From: Patagioenas fasciata | Lineage: Eukaryota > Chordata > Aves > Columbiformes > Columbidae | DNA length: 64,000 nucleotides | NCBI RefSeq assembly: GCF_037038585.1 | Contig: NC_092520.1 | Coordinates: 2,695,001 to 2,759,000, forward strand | Direction of reading: 5' to 3' | Part shown: piece after piece, positions 8,530 through 20,530 of the stretch | How the letters are laid out: each line of letters starts with the position of its first letter | How positions within the stretch are numbered: the first letter of the stretch is position 1 | Position numbers and translations under genes: made by a program | Notes under the pieces: generated by a model | Seen by the model: only the letters and a program-made list of their open reading frames with translations | What the model was told of the DNA's origin: nothing | The model's database searches: none

Positions 8530-11500
8530 AGCACCATGGTCAACCCAGAACCCATTTCTGTTGCAATCCCAGACCCATCTGTGTTGCAATCCCAGACCCA
8601 CCTGTGTTGCAATCCCAGATCTGTTTGGGTTGCAGTCCTGATTCCATTTGGGTTGCAATCCTGAGCTCTTCCAGGATCCAATCCCAGACCCATTTCTGTT
8701 GTAATCCCAGACCTACATGTGCTGCAACCTTGGGTGTCAATCTCTGGCCCAGCAGGGTTGCAATCCTGGGCCCATCTGCATTGCAATCCCAGAGCCAACT
8801 GCGTTGCAAACATGGGTCTATTTGGATTCCAATCCTGGACCCATCTAGGTTGCAATCCCAGACCCATTTCTTTTGCAATCCCAGATCCACTTGGTTTGCA
8901 ATCCTGGGTCCATCTGGGTTGCAATCTTGGGCTCATTTGGGTTGCAATCCCCAATCCATGTGGGTTGCAATCCCAAACCCATTCCTATTGCAATCCCAAA
9001 CCCATCAGGGCTGCAACCCCGTGTCTGTCTGCATTGCAATCCCAAAACCAACGGGGTTGCAATCCCAAACCCACCTGGTTGCAACCCTGGACTCACCCGG
9101 GTTGCAGTTCTGGAGCCATCTGGGCTGTAACCCCAGAGTTATCCGACCTGCAATCCCAAACCCACTTGGTTTGCAAACCTGGATCCACCTGAGCTGTGCT
9201 CCCAGAACCATTCCTATTGCAATCCCAAACGCATCACAGCTGCAACTCCATGTCTGTCTGCATTGCAATCCCAAACCCATCTGGTTGCAATGCTGGACCT
9301 GGATTGTGATTCTGGACCCATTTGGGTTGCAATCCCAGAGCCACTTGGTTTGCAGTCCTGGGTCCATCTGTGTTTCAGTCCTTGGCTCATTTGGGCTCCA
9401 ATCCCCGATTCGTCTGCCTTGCAATTCCAAACTCATTCTTGTTGCAATCCCTGACCCATCTGGCTTGCAATCTCAGACCCACTTGGTTCGCAATCCCGGG
9501 CACAGCGGGGTTGCAATTCCCAATCCATCTGGGTTGCAATCCCAAACCCATTCCTGTTGCAATCCCGGACCCATTCCTGTTGCAATCCCTGATCCATCTG
9601 GGTTGCAGTCCCAGACCCCCTTGTTTTGCAATCCTGAGTCCACCTGGGTTACAATCCCTGATCCATCTGCATTGCAATCCCAAACCCATCTGGTTGCAAC
9701 CCTGGACCTACCCAGGTTGCAATTCTGGACACATCTGGGCTGCAATCCCAGAGAAATCTGGACTGCAATCCCAGTCTCACCTGGTTTGCAATCCTGGGTC
9801 CACCTGAGTTGCAGTCCCAGGCTCATTTGGCTTGCCATCCCTGATCCATCCATGTTGCAATCCCAAACCTATTCCTGTTACGATCCCAAACCCATCAGGG
9901 CTGCAACCCCGTGTCCATCACCATTGCAATCCCCGATACATCTAGACTGCAATACCAGACCCACTTGGTTTGCAATCCCGGGCTCATTTGGGTTGCAATT
10001 CCCAATGGATTTGGGCTGCAATCCCAAACCTATTCCTGTTGCAATCCCAAACCCATTCCTGTTGCAATCTCAGAGCCACCAGAACTGCAACCCTGGGTTT
10101 GTCTGCATTGCAACTCCTGATTGATCTGGGTTGCAATCTCGGACCCACTTGATTTGCAGCCCTGGATCCATCTGGGTTGCAATCCCTCATCCATCCATGT
10201 CGCAATCCCAAACCCCTCCCTGTTGCAATCCCAAACCCACCAGGGCTGCAACCCCGTGTCCGTCACCATTGCAATCCCCGATCTATCTGGACTGCAATAT
10301 CAGACCCACTTGTTTCGCAATTCAGGCTCATTTGAGTTGCAATTCCCAATGGATTTGGGCTGCAATCCCAAACCCATTCCTGTTGCAATCCGAGGCCTGC
10401 TCCTATTTCAATCCCAAACCCATTCCTCTTGCAATCCCAGCCCCATTAGTATTGCAATCCCAGCCCCATTCCTATTGCAATCCCAAACTCATTCCTATTG
10501 CAATCCCAGCCCCATTCCTATTGCAATTCCAAACCCATTCCTATTGCAATCCCAGCCCCATTCCTATTGCAATCCCAAATCCATTTCTATTGCAATTCCA
10601 AGTCCATTCCTATTGCAATCCCAGCCCCATGCCTGTTGCAATCCTAGACACATTCCTATTGCAATCCCAGCCCCATTCCTATTGCAATCCCAAACCCATT
10701 CCTATTGCAATCCCAGCCCCATTCCTAGTGCAATCCCAAACCCATTCCTATTGCAATCCCAGCCTCATTCCTATTGCAATTCCAAGTCCATTCCTATTGC
10801 AATCCCAGCCCCATTCCTATCGCAATCCCAAACCCATTCCTATTGCAATCCCAGCTCCATTCCTATTGCAATCCCAGCCCCATTCCTATTGCAATCCCAG
10901 CCCCATTCCTAGTGCAATCCCAAACCCATTCCTCTTGCAATCCCAGCCCTATTCCTATTGCAATCCCAAACTCATTCCTCTTGCAATCCCAGCCCCATTA
11001 GTATTGCAATCCCAGCCTCATTCCTATTGCAATCCCAAATCCATTCCTGTTGCAGTCCTAGACCCACTCCTATTGCAATCCCAGCCCCATTCCTATTGCA
11101 GTCCCAGGCCCATTCCTATTGCAATCCCAAACCCACTCCTATTGCAATCCCAGCTCCATTCCTATTGCAATCCCAGTTCCATTCCTATTGGAATCCGAGC
11201 CCCATTCCTATTGCAATCCCAAACCCATTCCTGTTGCAATCCCAGCCCCATTCCTAGTGCAATCCCAAACCCATTCCTACTGCAATCCCAAACTCATTCC
11301 TCTTGCAATCTCAGCCTCATTCCTATTACAATCCCAAATCCATTCCTGTTGCAATCCTAGACCCACTCCTACTGCAATACCAAACGCATTCCTATTGCAG
11401 TCCCAGCCCCATTCCTATTGCAATCCCAAACCCATTCCTGTTGCAATCCCAAACCCCATTCCTATTGCAATCCCAAACCCATTCCTCTTCCAATCCCAAC

Positions 11501-12120
11501 TCTATTCCTATTGCAATCCCAAACTCATTCCTCTTGGAATCCCAGCCTCATTCCTATTGCAATCCCAAATCCATTCCTGTTGCAATCCTAGCCCCATTCC
11601 TATTGCAATACCAAACCCATTCCTATTGCAGTCCCAGCCCCATTCCTATTGCAATCCCAAACCCATTCCTCTTGCAATCCCAAACCCACTCCTATTGCAA
11701 TCCCAGCTCCATTCCTATTGCAATCTGAGCTCCTTTCCTATTGCAATCCCAGCCGCATTCCTATTGCAATTCCAAACCCATTCCTATTGCAACCCCAGCC
11801 CCATTCCTATCACAATCCCCGACCCACTCCTATTGCAATCCCAGCCCCATTCCTAGTGCAATCCCAAACCCATTCCTACTGCAATCCCAAACTCATTCCT
11901 CTTGCAATCCCAGCCTCATTCCTATTACAATCCCAAACCCATTCCTGTTGCAATCCTAGACCCACTCCTATTGCAATACCAAACCCATTCCTATTGCAGT
12001 CCCAGGCCCATTCCTATTGCAATCCCAAACCCACTCCTATTGCAATCCCAGCTCCATTCCTGTTGCAATCCTAGCCCCATTCTCATTGCAATCCCAGACC
12101 CACCAGCACCGCAACCCGGG
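8530..12120. repeat. Giant 23-bp minisatellite
   Basis: About 155 tandem copies of a 23-bp unit, consensus near TTGCAATCCCAAACCCATTCCTA. The left part (8,530-10,370) is diverse, with CATCTGGG/CATTTGGG variants; the right part (10,370-12,110) is homogeneous, with CATTCCTATTG variants. Because 23 is not a multiple of three, three units span 69 bp and read as a 23-residue repeat in any of the three frames. This explains the very long frames here (8,604-10,124, 10,131-11,360, 11,119-11,856, and antisense ones). I regard none of these as protein genes. Confidence 0.97.
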
Positions 12121-12451
12121 CCCATCCGCATTGCAATTCCCATTCCACCCGGACTGCAAACCCAAACCCCGCTCCTGCTGCAGTCCCTGCCTCACTCAAA
12201 GCACAACCCCAGCCCCAGCGGTGACGCTGCCATGACGGTGACCCGGTCGCTCCGCCTGCAGCGACGCCCTCAAACCCTCCCATGGGATCGCTTGTCCTGG
12301 CAGGGGGGATCCCTCCATCAAATATCTCCCTCGAGTCGATCCCTTCATTTAATGGAGTGGATTCTCCAGTCTACTATTAAGGTTGAGTTTTCTGAAAAAG
12401 CCGCTCTCAAAGCCACCCCAACCTCTTGGGACATCACCAGGGAGGGAGGGT

Positions 12452-12492
12452 GGATGGGTGGATGGATGGATGGATGGATGGATGGATGGATG
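12452..12492. repeat. GGAT tetranucleotide microsatellite
   Basis: About ten near-perfect GGAT copies shortly after the 23-bp array. Confidence 0.95.
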
Positions 12493-12589
12493 AAGGGTTA
12501 AACCCATCGCTGCCAAAGGAACCAGGCTGGATCCCACTGGGCATTGAGGGGCCCAACCGAGGTTTATCTCACCCCGTCACCCAGGAAAG

Positions 12590-12790
12590 AAAGAAAGAAG
12601 CCGAAGCGACGCCGACCGGCCCCGCCGGACCCCCCCGGACCCCCCTGCGCGGCCCGCAGCCCACAGGAAATTCCTGGGAGTGTTTGGCCACTCCGACAGC
12701 GCTGCCTATTTTTAGGACCGTCTAAAATATGAGCCCGGTTATTTTTAGCAGCGCGGCTCTTTGTAAACACCTTTAGGTTTCCTTTCGGAG
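12590..12790. promoter_or_regulatory. Candidate intronic enhancer: CpG patch with MEF2 and forkhead motifs
   Basis: A non-repetitive CpG-rich patch (12,600-12,665) is followed by two MEF2-type sites, CTATTTTTAG at 12,706-12,715 and TTATTTTTAG at 12,739-12,748, and a forkhead-type TGTAAACA at 12,772-12,779. Motif clustering in a unique island is what suggests function. Single motifs of this length occur by chance. Confidence 0.35.
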
Positions 12791-12799
12791 CAGCTTTTT

Positions 12800-14580
12800 T
12801 TATTTTGCAATCTGGGTGTTTCCTCCTCACCCACCCCCTCCCCAAAAAACCCCAAAACCCTCCCGGGAAAAGCCCCCTGATCCCTCGGGATGGAGCCAAG
12901 CGGCTCATCCCCCATCCCAAAGGGTTACACCAGCACCGCGAAGATGCTCCATCCAGCACTGGGGACTCAGTAACACCCCAAACTTTAGATGGCGGGGGAT
13001 CAGAGAGGGGGTTTTCCCCAATTTTCCCCTCTGGCATCGGAAATACAACCTTCCCAACCCCTCCTGGCCTCCCAAGAAGTACGGGAGCTCTCCTAGCTTG
13101 TTTTACTCTCTTTTTAAAGTGCAAATCCATCATTCTGCTTTTCCCCACCCAGGCGCAGCGATACGGGAGGAGCTTGGGCATATTAAAACGTCTTAAAATA
13201 TTAAAACAACGACCCAGCAAATCACATCCTGCCTCCACCCCCTGCAAACCAAGAGGCATCGGTGGAAAAAAGCCCTAAAAACTTCATTAAAACTCGATTT
13301 TTTAAAGAGAAACAGGGTTTGAAGGGGGAAGGGAGAGCAGGCATATATATCCACAAGGAATCCCCCTCGTTGTAGAAGCCTCTGGTCCTTGAGCCCAAAA
13401 TGAGACCAAGTGCATGTGGGCGCATGTAATGATGCTGCTCGCAGCCATTCCAAGGAATGAACCCGCATCTCAAATCCCACTGATGATGGGAACGGTGTCA
13501 CCGAAGCCGGGGACGTGCGGGCGGGTGTCACACGCGCTGCCACCACCCAGCTGGGATGCTAAAACCACATCCCGTGGGAGGGGGGATCTCCGTATCCCCA
13601 GAGATGCCGTTTAACCCCAAAATTCCCTTCGCGGACCCGTAACACGCAGCGTTTCTCCAAGGTCGGCGGTGTAAGGAGCTGTGCCAGGGCTCAGCCCTAT
13701 TGCAGGGATTTGGACCCCAAAAATATAGATTCGGGAAAAATCCGGAGCGTTTCGGACCATTTTGGGAGTGGGATTTGCCACTCGGGGTTTTCCCAACCCA
13801 TCCTTCCCGTAGCTGCCAAAGGAGGAGCCCGTCCTGCTTCAAGCAAATTATTCCCACCCCTTCAAAATGTGCCAAAATGTGAAGAATAAATAAATACAAG
13901 TTGTTTTTCCCTCGTTACGGCTTGTCCCCACTGCGGGAGGGATTCTCTAGGGTCTCGTAGTAGGGTTTTGCTAAATCTTGGCACCTCCTTGAGATCCCCA
14001 TTTCCAATTTGGGACAAATAGGGATTTCTGCACCTTTTCTTTCCCTGGGTGCTTCTTCCCAGGGGCAGATCCCACTAGAGGGAGCTGGGACATAGTGGGA
14101 GCCTATGGGGAGAGTCCCCTGTCCTGGGGAACCCACAGCGCATCGTGAACACCCAAGTTTAACAATTTTAAAGCACTTGGCTTTATTTTTACCAAAATCC
14201 TGGAAAAAAAACCCCAAAGGCTCAGAAACAAACCCAGGTCATCTTCAATCCAGCCCAATGTGATGAGCAAACGGCATCACCCTGACACATAAAACTTACT
14301 CGCGCAGCCAAAAAAGCCCCTGGCTGGCACCATCACCTAAAATAGGATGATGCTATTACTTCCAATTCCATATTTCCTCTATCGCTTGGTTTCTGGCAGG
14401 AAAAGCACTTGGAAAAATCACATTATCTCCTCCGGGGGTGTTTTTAAGCAGGAGGGTTGACTGGGTTCTGTAGGGCTCTCCAACCTTCGCCTCGGGATAA
14501 ATGGGGCTCAGCCATGTGTCCCGCACAGCTGTGTCACATGGGGAGAGAGACAGAAGCCACCAGGCAGGGGACAACCTCAG
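12800..14580. other. Intron 1 unique segment
   Basis: About 1.8 kb without recognisable tandem arrays or retroelements. Frames up to 157 codons occur (12,805-13,278) but lack family resemblance and overlap on both strands. I see no convincing gene. Confidence 0.6.
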
Positions 14581-14589
14581 TTTGCTGGG

Positions 14590-15170
14590 TACCAGCCCCT
14601 GGCATCCCTGGGTACCAGTCACCTCCATCCCTGGGTACCTGCCATCTCCGTATAACAGAATCACAGAATCATTTTGGTTGGAAAAGCCCCTCAAGATCAT
14701 CAAATCCAACCATTAATCCACCCCGGCACTGCCCCATGTCCCTGAGAACCTCATGTCCGTCCGTCCAACCCTCCAGGGATGGTGACTCCAGCACTGCCCT
14801 GGGCAGCCTGTTCCAATGCCCCACAGCCCTTTGGGGAAGAAATTGTTCCCCACATCCAACCTCAACCTCCCCTGGCGCAACTTGAGGCCGTTTCCTCTGC
14901 TCCTGGCGCTTGTTCCTGGGGAGCAGAGCCCGACCCCCCTGGCTCCAAGCTCCTTTCAGGCAGTTCAGAGATCAGAAGGTCTCCCCTCAGCTCCTGTTCT
15001 CCAGCTGAACCCCCCAGCTCCCTCAGCCACTCCCATCACACTTGTGCTCCATCCCTGGGTACCAGTCACCTCCATCCTCAGCACCAGTTTCCTCATCCCT
15101 CAGTCCCAGTCCCCCCATCCCTGAGTACCAGCCGCCTGCATCCTTGACACCATCAGGCCCCACATCTTGG
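14590..15170. repeat. Small minisatellite split by a CR1
   Basis: Degenerate units around ATCCCTGGGTACCAGTCACC occur on both sides of the CR1 fragment at 14,655-15,050 (14,590-14,650 and 15,051-15,170). The CR1 therefore inserted into a pre-existing short tandem array. Confidence 0.75.
14655..15050 (-). mobile_element. CR1 LINE 3' fragment, ~400 bp
   Basis: The reversed CR1 3' region starts at CAGAATCACAGAATCATTTT and ends at CATCACACTTGTGCTCC. It is very similar to the copies at 21,117-21,520 and 56,459-56,867, so it belongs to the same fairly young subfamily. Confidence 0.93.
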
Positions 15171-16500
15171 AGAAACCCCCATCCTCCCCATCCCAGGGGT
15201 CACCAGGACCTGTGTCGCAGCAGCTGGGCCGTGCCCGAGCTGGGCTGACGCCGCGCAGCATCACGTCCGGGGCCGCATCCCCTCCCTGCCCAGCCGCTCG
15301 CTCTTCTCCCACGGGTAAGAAAAACCCGAGCTGCTTTCCGTAGCGTAACATTCTTGAAAGGAAATAGGAGCATAAATCAGTGGCTCTGATTCAGCTCCGC
15401 TTTGGTTACTAATAATACTCCCGGTGTTTATTCGCAGCCCTGGGGTTGGAGATGTTTGCTTTTCCCTCGGTCGTGGTTTTTCCCAGGCTCCCAGCTCACA
15501 GAGGAGCTTTGGTTTGTTCAGGGATGCTCCCATGGAGAAACCCGGTGGCACAACCGCCTCCAGGACGGGGAGGAAGAGGAGGAGGAGGGCAGCTTCAACC
15601 CCAAATGGATGTGCTGAGAATTTACTTGTTTTCCCTTCTTTGACTTCTCGGCTGCGGTGATTCATCCCGAGAGGACACGGCCCGGTTGTAATTTTGCTTT
15701 TTAAGTGTGAGAAAAAGCCAGGAATAAAACAATAATAAAGGAATCGGAGCAGCTTTTGGGTGGAAGGATGCTGGACACCCCGGCGAGTGGCAGCCCCGGG
15801 AGCCGTGCCAGTGGGACGGGGAGCGGGGAGACGGCAGGAGCCTCATTTCCCAAAGCAACAAAAATTCATCCTCTAAATGTGATCTTCCCATGGGATTCGC
15901 ACTCCAAATCAGGATTTGCATCACCATGGGTGCCTCCCCTCCCTGATTTCCATCCCCCCCCGCTGCCACCCTTTTGCAGAGTCCTTGCAAAACTCATGTC
16001 GCCGCGGTCCAGGACCACACGGGGGGAGCTTTGCCGGCCCCCCCTGTTTCCATCCAGCCCTTGCCGAGCCCCTAAAGCAGCTTTCACCAAATATGGAAGG
16101 GTTTTTTTTGCCTCCCGGTTTTCGGCACGCCGGCCGCGGCCCAAGAGCGCAGCTTTCCAGATGCTGAGGTCAGCCCCGCTCTTCTCCACCCGCCCCATCC
16201 TTCTCCACTGTCTCCCAGCCCCGCACCCACTGGGCGAGGGATAATGTGCCCCCCCCACAACTCACCAGCAACCCTGGATCCCACATCAGCTGCTGGCACA
16301 AGCCACAGCACCCCAAAAATAACAGTCATTGGGGTTTTGGTGGGGGGAGAGGGAAGCCAGGGAGAAGGGTGCCCAATGGTGGCACCCGCTGGCATTGCTA
16401 CCTACATGTGGGTAGGAGGTGTCCTGGGTGGCTGGTGGCATGGGGTGTGCATCCAGATGAGGGAGGTGCAAATAAAATTGGGGTACCCAGGAGGGCACTG
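15171..16500. other. Intron 1 unique segment with CpG-rich patches
   Basis: Non-repetitive DNA with modest CpG enrichment at 15,240-15,310 and 15,990-16,150. Open frames (for example 15,756-16,244) have no recognisable motif. Confidence 0.55.
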
Positions 16501-16509
16501 GTCTGGCAC

Positions 16510-17525
16510 TTGGGGCGATGGGCATCAGGAGCTGATGGGCACCAGGAGCTGATGGGCAACAGGAGCTGATGGGCAACAGGAGCTAATGGGCATCAGGAGC
16601 TGATGTGCACCAGGAGTTGATGGGCATCAGGAGCTGATGTGCATCAGGAGCTGATGGACACCAGGAGCTGATGGGCATCAGGAGCTGATGGGCATCAGGT
16701 CCCGATGGGCACCAGGAGCTGATGGGCACCAGGAGCTGATGGGCATCAGGTCCCGATGGACACCAGGAGGTGATGGACACCAGGAGCTGATGGGCATCAG
16801 GAGCTGATGGGCATCAGGAGCTGATGGACACCGGGAAGTGATGGACACCAGAAGGTGATGGGCATCAGGAGCTGATGGATAGCAGGAGCTGATGGGCATC
16901 AGGTCCCGATGGACACCAGGAGCTGATGGGCATCAGGAGCTGATGGACACTAGGAGCTGATGGGCATCCAGGAGCCATTGCGCACCCTGGAGCTGGTAGG
17001 CACCCAGCAGCCATTGGGCATCAGGAGCTGATGAGCACCAGGAGCTGATGGGCATCCCATGGGCACACAGAAATGCACAAGTATCCAGGAGTTGACAGAT
17101 ACCCAGGAGCTGATGGACACTCAGGAGATGATGGACACTGAGTAGTCACCAGGTACTCAGAAGTCCATGGGCACCACGGAGCTGATGGACACTCATGAGT
17201 CTGTGGGCCCCAGGAGCTGACGAACACTCAGGAGCTGATGGGCATCCAGGAGCCCATGAGAACCTAGAAGGTGATGGACACCCAAGAGTCCATGAGCACT
17301 CAGAAGCTGATGGACAGCCAGGAGCTGATGGACACCCAGGAGCCCATGAGCACCCAGAAGGTGATGGACACCCAAGAGTCCATGAGCACTCAGGAGCTGA
17401 TGGACACACAGGAGCTGATGGGCACCCAGGAGTCCACGGGCATCCAGGTGTCCATGAGCACCCAGAAGCTGATGGACACCCCAGAGCTGATGGGCACCCA
17501 GGAGTCCATGGACACCCAGGAGCCT
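16510..17525. repeat. Minisatellite that changes from a 17-bp to an 18-bp unit
   Basis: The left part (to about 16,950) is a 17-bp unit like GATGGGCATCAGGAGCT. After a mixed stretch, the right part (17,240-17,525) is an 18-bp unit like GATGGACACCCAGGAGCT. The 18-bp block reads as a hexapeptide repeat (ELMDTQ) in one frame and the 17-bp block as a 17-residue repeat in all frames, giving spurious open frames. Confidence 0.93.
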
Positions 17526-18299
17526 CGAGCAGCCCCTGCCCCAGCCCTTCTCATGCCCCGCCACCTGGCTCCATGCCCTTGGCAGCAGCCAGGGTGCCAC
17601 CACCAGCAGAAGACCCTCTTTGTGCCTACACCAGCCGCCATCCCCAGCATCACCCGTGCCCCACAGACACCCAACCCCACAGCATCCCACACACGGCGGG
17701 TCCTCTCACCCAACACGGCTGCAACCGGGGAGGCAGGAAGCTGGTGGGGGGAGGCACCACGGACCTCGCCAGGAACGCTCACATCTCACGTCACATCACA
17801 GCAAGGCAAGAGGTGACACCTTCCCTGTCATGTCATTGTCACAGCGGCATCATGGGATGGGGGGGTGCAAAAAAAAAGGGGCGTTTCGGCATCTACTGAC
17901 CTGTGCCAGGTTCGGACGACCAAGGGACGAGTCCCCTCTCTGCTTACCGAGGCTCTGAGCCATCTACATCCCATCGCAACAGGGTTTGGGGCAATAAAAA
18001 AAAAATACCCAAAAATAAGGACCAAAAATGATCCCCTACAGCTAGCAACGGCGTTTCTGCCGAGGGGTCAAGATGAAACCTTTCCAAAGAAATTTAAAAA
18101 AGCAAGAAGGAGGATGCCAAATGAGGGCAGGCTGAGGAGTTTGCTGCTACTCCTGCTAAAAAAAGCAGGAAACCATCTCCTGGGCTTGGAGATGCCAATC
18201 TTCTCGTGCAAACAACTCCCTGCTTGTTTTTTTTGGAGAGTACCAATGGGCTCGGGAACAGGCGGTCACAAATAGAAATGTTCTCCAGCCCCAGGAACC

Positions 18300-19055
18300 A
18301 CGTGGGGATGCTGATGTCCCCATGTTGGGATGGTGGCTCCTTCAGAGAGGAGCTGGTGGTGACCATTGCCCTGTTGGGATGGTGGTTCCATTGGATGGGA
18401 TCTGGTGGTGGCCATTCCCACGCTGGGATGGTGGCTTTTCCACAGGGGACCTGGTGGTGGCCATTTCCATGTTGGGATGGTGGTTCTTTCGGAGGGGACC
18501 TGGTGGTGGGTGTGCTTCTGTTGGGACAGTGGCTCCTCTGCATGAGACCTGGTAGTGGCTGCTCCCCCATTGGGATGGTGGCTTCTCCAGAAGGGACTTG
18601 GTGGTAGACATCCCACCACCATGATGGTCACTTCTCTGGATGGGACCTGGTGGCGGCTGTCCCCACATGGGGATGGTTTCTTCTCTGGAGGCAACCTGCT
18701 GGTGAGCATTACCATGTTGGAATGGTGGTTCTATTGGAAAAGACCTGGTGGTGGCCATCCCCACATCAGGATGGTGGCTTCTTCAGAGAGGACCTAGTGC
18801 TAGCCATCCCACCATCGCAATGGTCACTCCTCTGGAGTGGTGGTGGCTGTCCCCATGTCGGCATAATGATTCTTTGAGGGGGGACCTGGTGGTGGATGGA
18901 GATCTCCACATCAGGATGGTGACTCCTGCAGGGGGGACCTGGTGGTGGCCATCCCCTCATTTGGGATGGTGGCTTCTCCAGAGGGGACCTGGCGGCGGTC
19001 GCTGCCACATTGGGATGGTGGGTCCTCTGGAGGGGACCTGGTGGTAGATACCACC
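18300..19055. repeat. Minisatellite, ~50-bp unit
   Basis: About 15 copies of a unit containing GGGACCTGGTGGTGGCCATC then CCATGTTGGGATGGTGGCTTC. The repeats are diverged by point changes and small indels. Confidence 0.92.
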
Positions 19056-19900
19056 ACAGATGTCTTTTCCCAGCACATCCATGCAGAGATGCCCTAGTGG
19101 GGTTTGTTGGTGTCTTGGATGTCACCAGTGGGGTGGAAGGTGGTGGTGGCCATTCCCTAGTTCCCTTAAATGGGACACGCCCAGGGGCTCTGGGACATCA
19201 CAGGACATGGGGGGGATCACACAATCCAACACATTCCTGCCACCAACCCTTGTGCCCCTCAAATTAAAAGGATACAACTTAAAATAATCTATAAAAGGCA
19301 CAGGGGACACACAACTTGGAGACAACCCCCATCTGCAAGCAGGAAAGGTGGTCACGGAGCAACTGGTACCAGTGCAGGCAGGGACTGGGCAGACTGGGAC
19401 CAGTTCCCCAGAAGCCCAGCAGCTCCGACTGGACTTTGCACGATGAGCGGAGTTACTGGAATAGTTTTTCCCCAGATGCTGATTTTCATCCTCCCTCCCA
19501 TTGGCCGGGTCGCAGTTCCCAAAGACCCAAAAAGCAAACACGCTATTTTTAGAGAAGAGTTCAGTTACTGGAGCCATTCCCTTCGAAATTCCTCACCCAT
19601 CCTCGCCATGGCAACCCGGAGAAACAGCCCCACCGGGACCAACCATCTGAGCTTTAAAAAGAGCCACGTTGAGGGAGATGGGGGTGGAAGTCGCTGATTT
19701 TTCTTCTCTGGACACATCCTGGTCTGGAAACACCACGGTGGAAATTGCAAGGTTATTTACTTCAGGGGGTTCTGCCTGTGGAAGTTGGGTTTGATGCCTT
19801 CAGAACATGTTCTGGAAGATGGACCATGCTTGCTCTGAATATCATGTCTGCATGGCTAGTGGGGCCTGTTGTCTCGGATGGGTGGAGGGGGAAAGATGGT
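19056..19900. other. Intron 1 unique segment
   Basis: No tandem array or retroelement is apparent. A 175-codon frame (19,170-19,697, plus strand) shows no recognisable domain and I do not call it a gene. Confidence 0.55.
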
Positions 19901-19904
19901 GGAG

Positions 19905-20530
19905 GATGGCTGGATGGAGATGGATGGAGATAGATGGAGATGGGAGGAGATGGATCATAGAATCATCGAATGTCCTGAGTTGGGAGAGACTCACAAGGAT
20001 CAAGTCCAACTCCTGTCCTTGCACAGGACAACCCCACAGTTCACACCGTGTGTCTGAGAACGTTGTCCAGTCTCCTCTTCAACAATGTCAGGTTGGGGCT
20101 GTGACACCTCCCTGAGGAGCCTGTTCCAGTGCCCAGCACCCCCTGGGTGAAGAACCTTTTCCTAATGCCCAACCTGAACCTCCCCTCGCACATCTTCCTG
20201 CCATTCCCTCAGGTTCTGTTGTTGGCCGCCAATGATGGAGAAGGATGGAGATGGGTGGAGATAGGTGGACAAGCGTAGAGACGGATGGAGATGGTGAAGA
20301 TGGGTGGATGGATGGATGGATGGATGGATGGATGGATGGATGGATGGAGATAGATGCATGAAGGTGGATAGAGATGGGTGGATGGAGATGGATGGCTGGG
20401 TGGATGGTGATTACTGTACAGATGTAGATGGGTGGATAGAAATGGATGAATGGATGGTGATGGATGGAGATGGATAATTTAATGGAGATGGATGGATGGA
20501 TGGATGGATGGATGGATGGATGGATGGAAA
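19905..20530. repeat. GGAT / GGATGGAGAT tandem repeats interrupted by a CR1
   Basis: Tetra- and decanucleotide repeats occur at 19,905-19,953, 20,234-20,480 and 20,484-20,526, split by the CR1 at 19,954-20,222. Confidence 0.9.
19954..20222 (-). mobile_element. CR1 LINE 3' fragment (different subfamily)
   Basis: The sequence begins ATCATAGAATCATCGAATGT and continues through TGGGAGAGACTCACAAGG and CCTGAACCTCCCCTCGCACA, a CR1 branch distinct from the 14.7-kb copy. It sits inside a GGATGGAGAT tandem array. Confidence 0.88.

Noticed and set aside
8604..11856. Very long plus-strand frames (up to 506 codons) reading repeats like LQSQTHSYCNPSPIPIAIPA
   Set aside because: They are products of the 23-bp minisatellite, occur in all frames and have matching antisense frames; there is no start context, domain or splice structure.
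8530..12120. Possible CRISPR-like array (regular short repeats)
   Set aside because: Repeats are head-to-tail without unique spacers, in a vertebrate intron; no cas genes.
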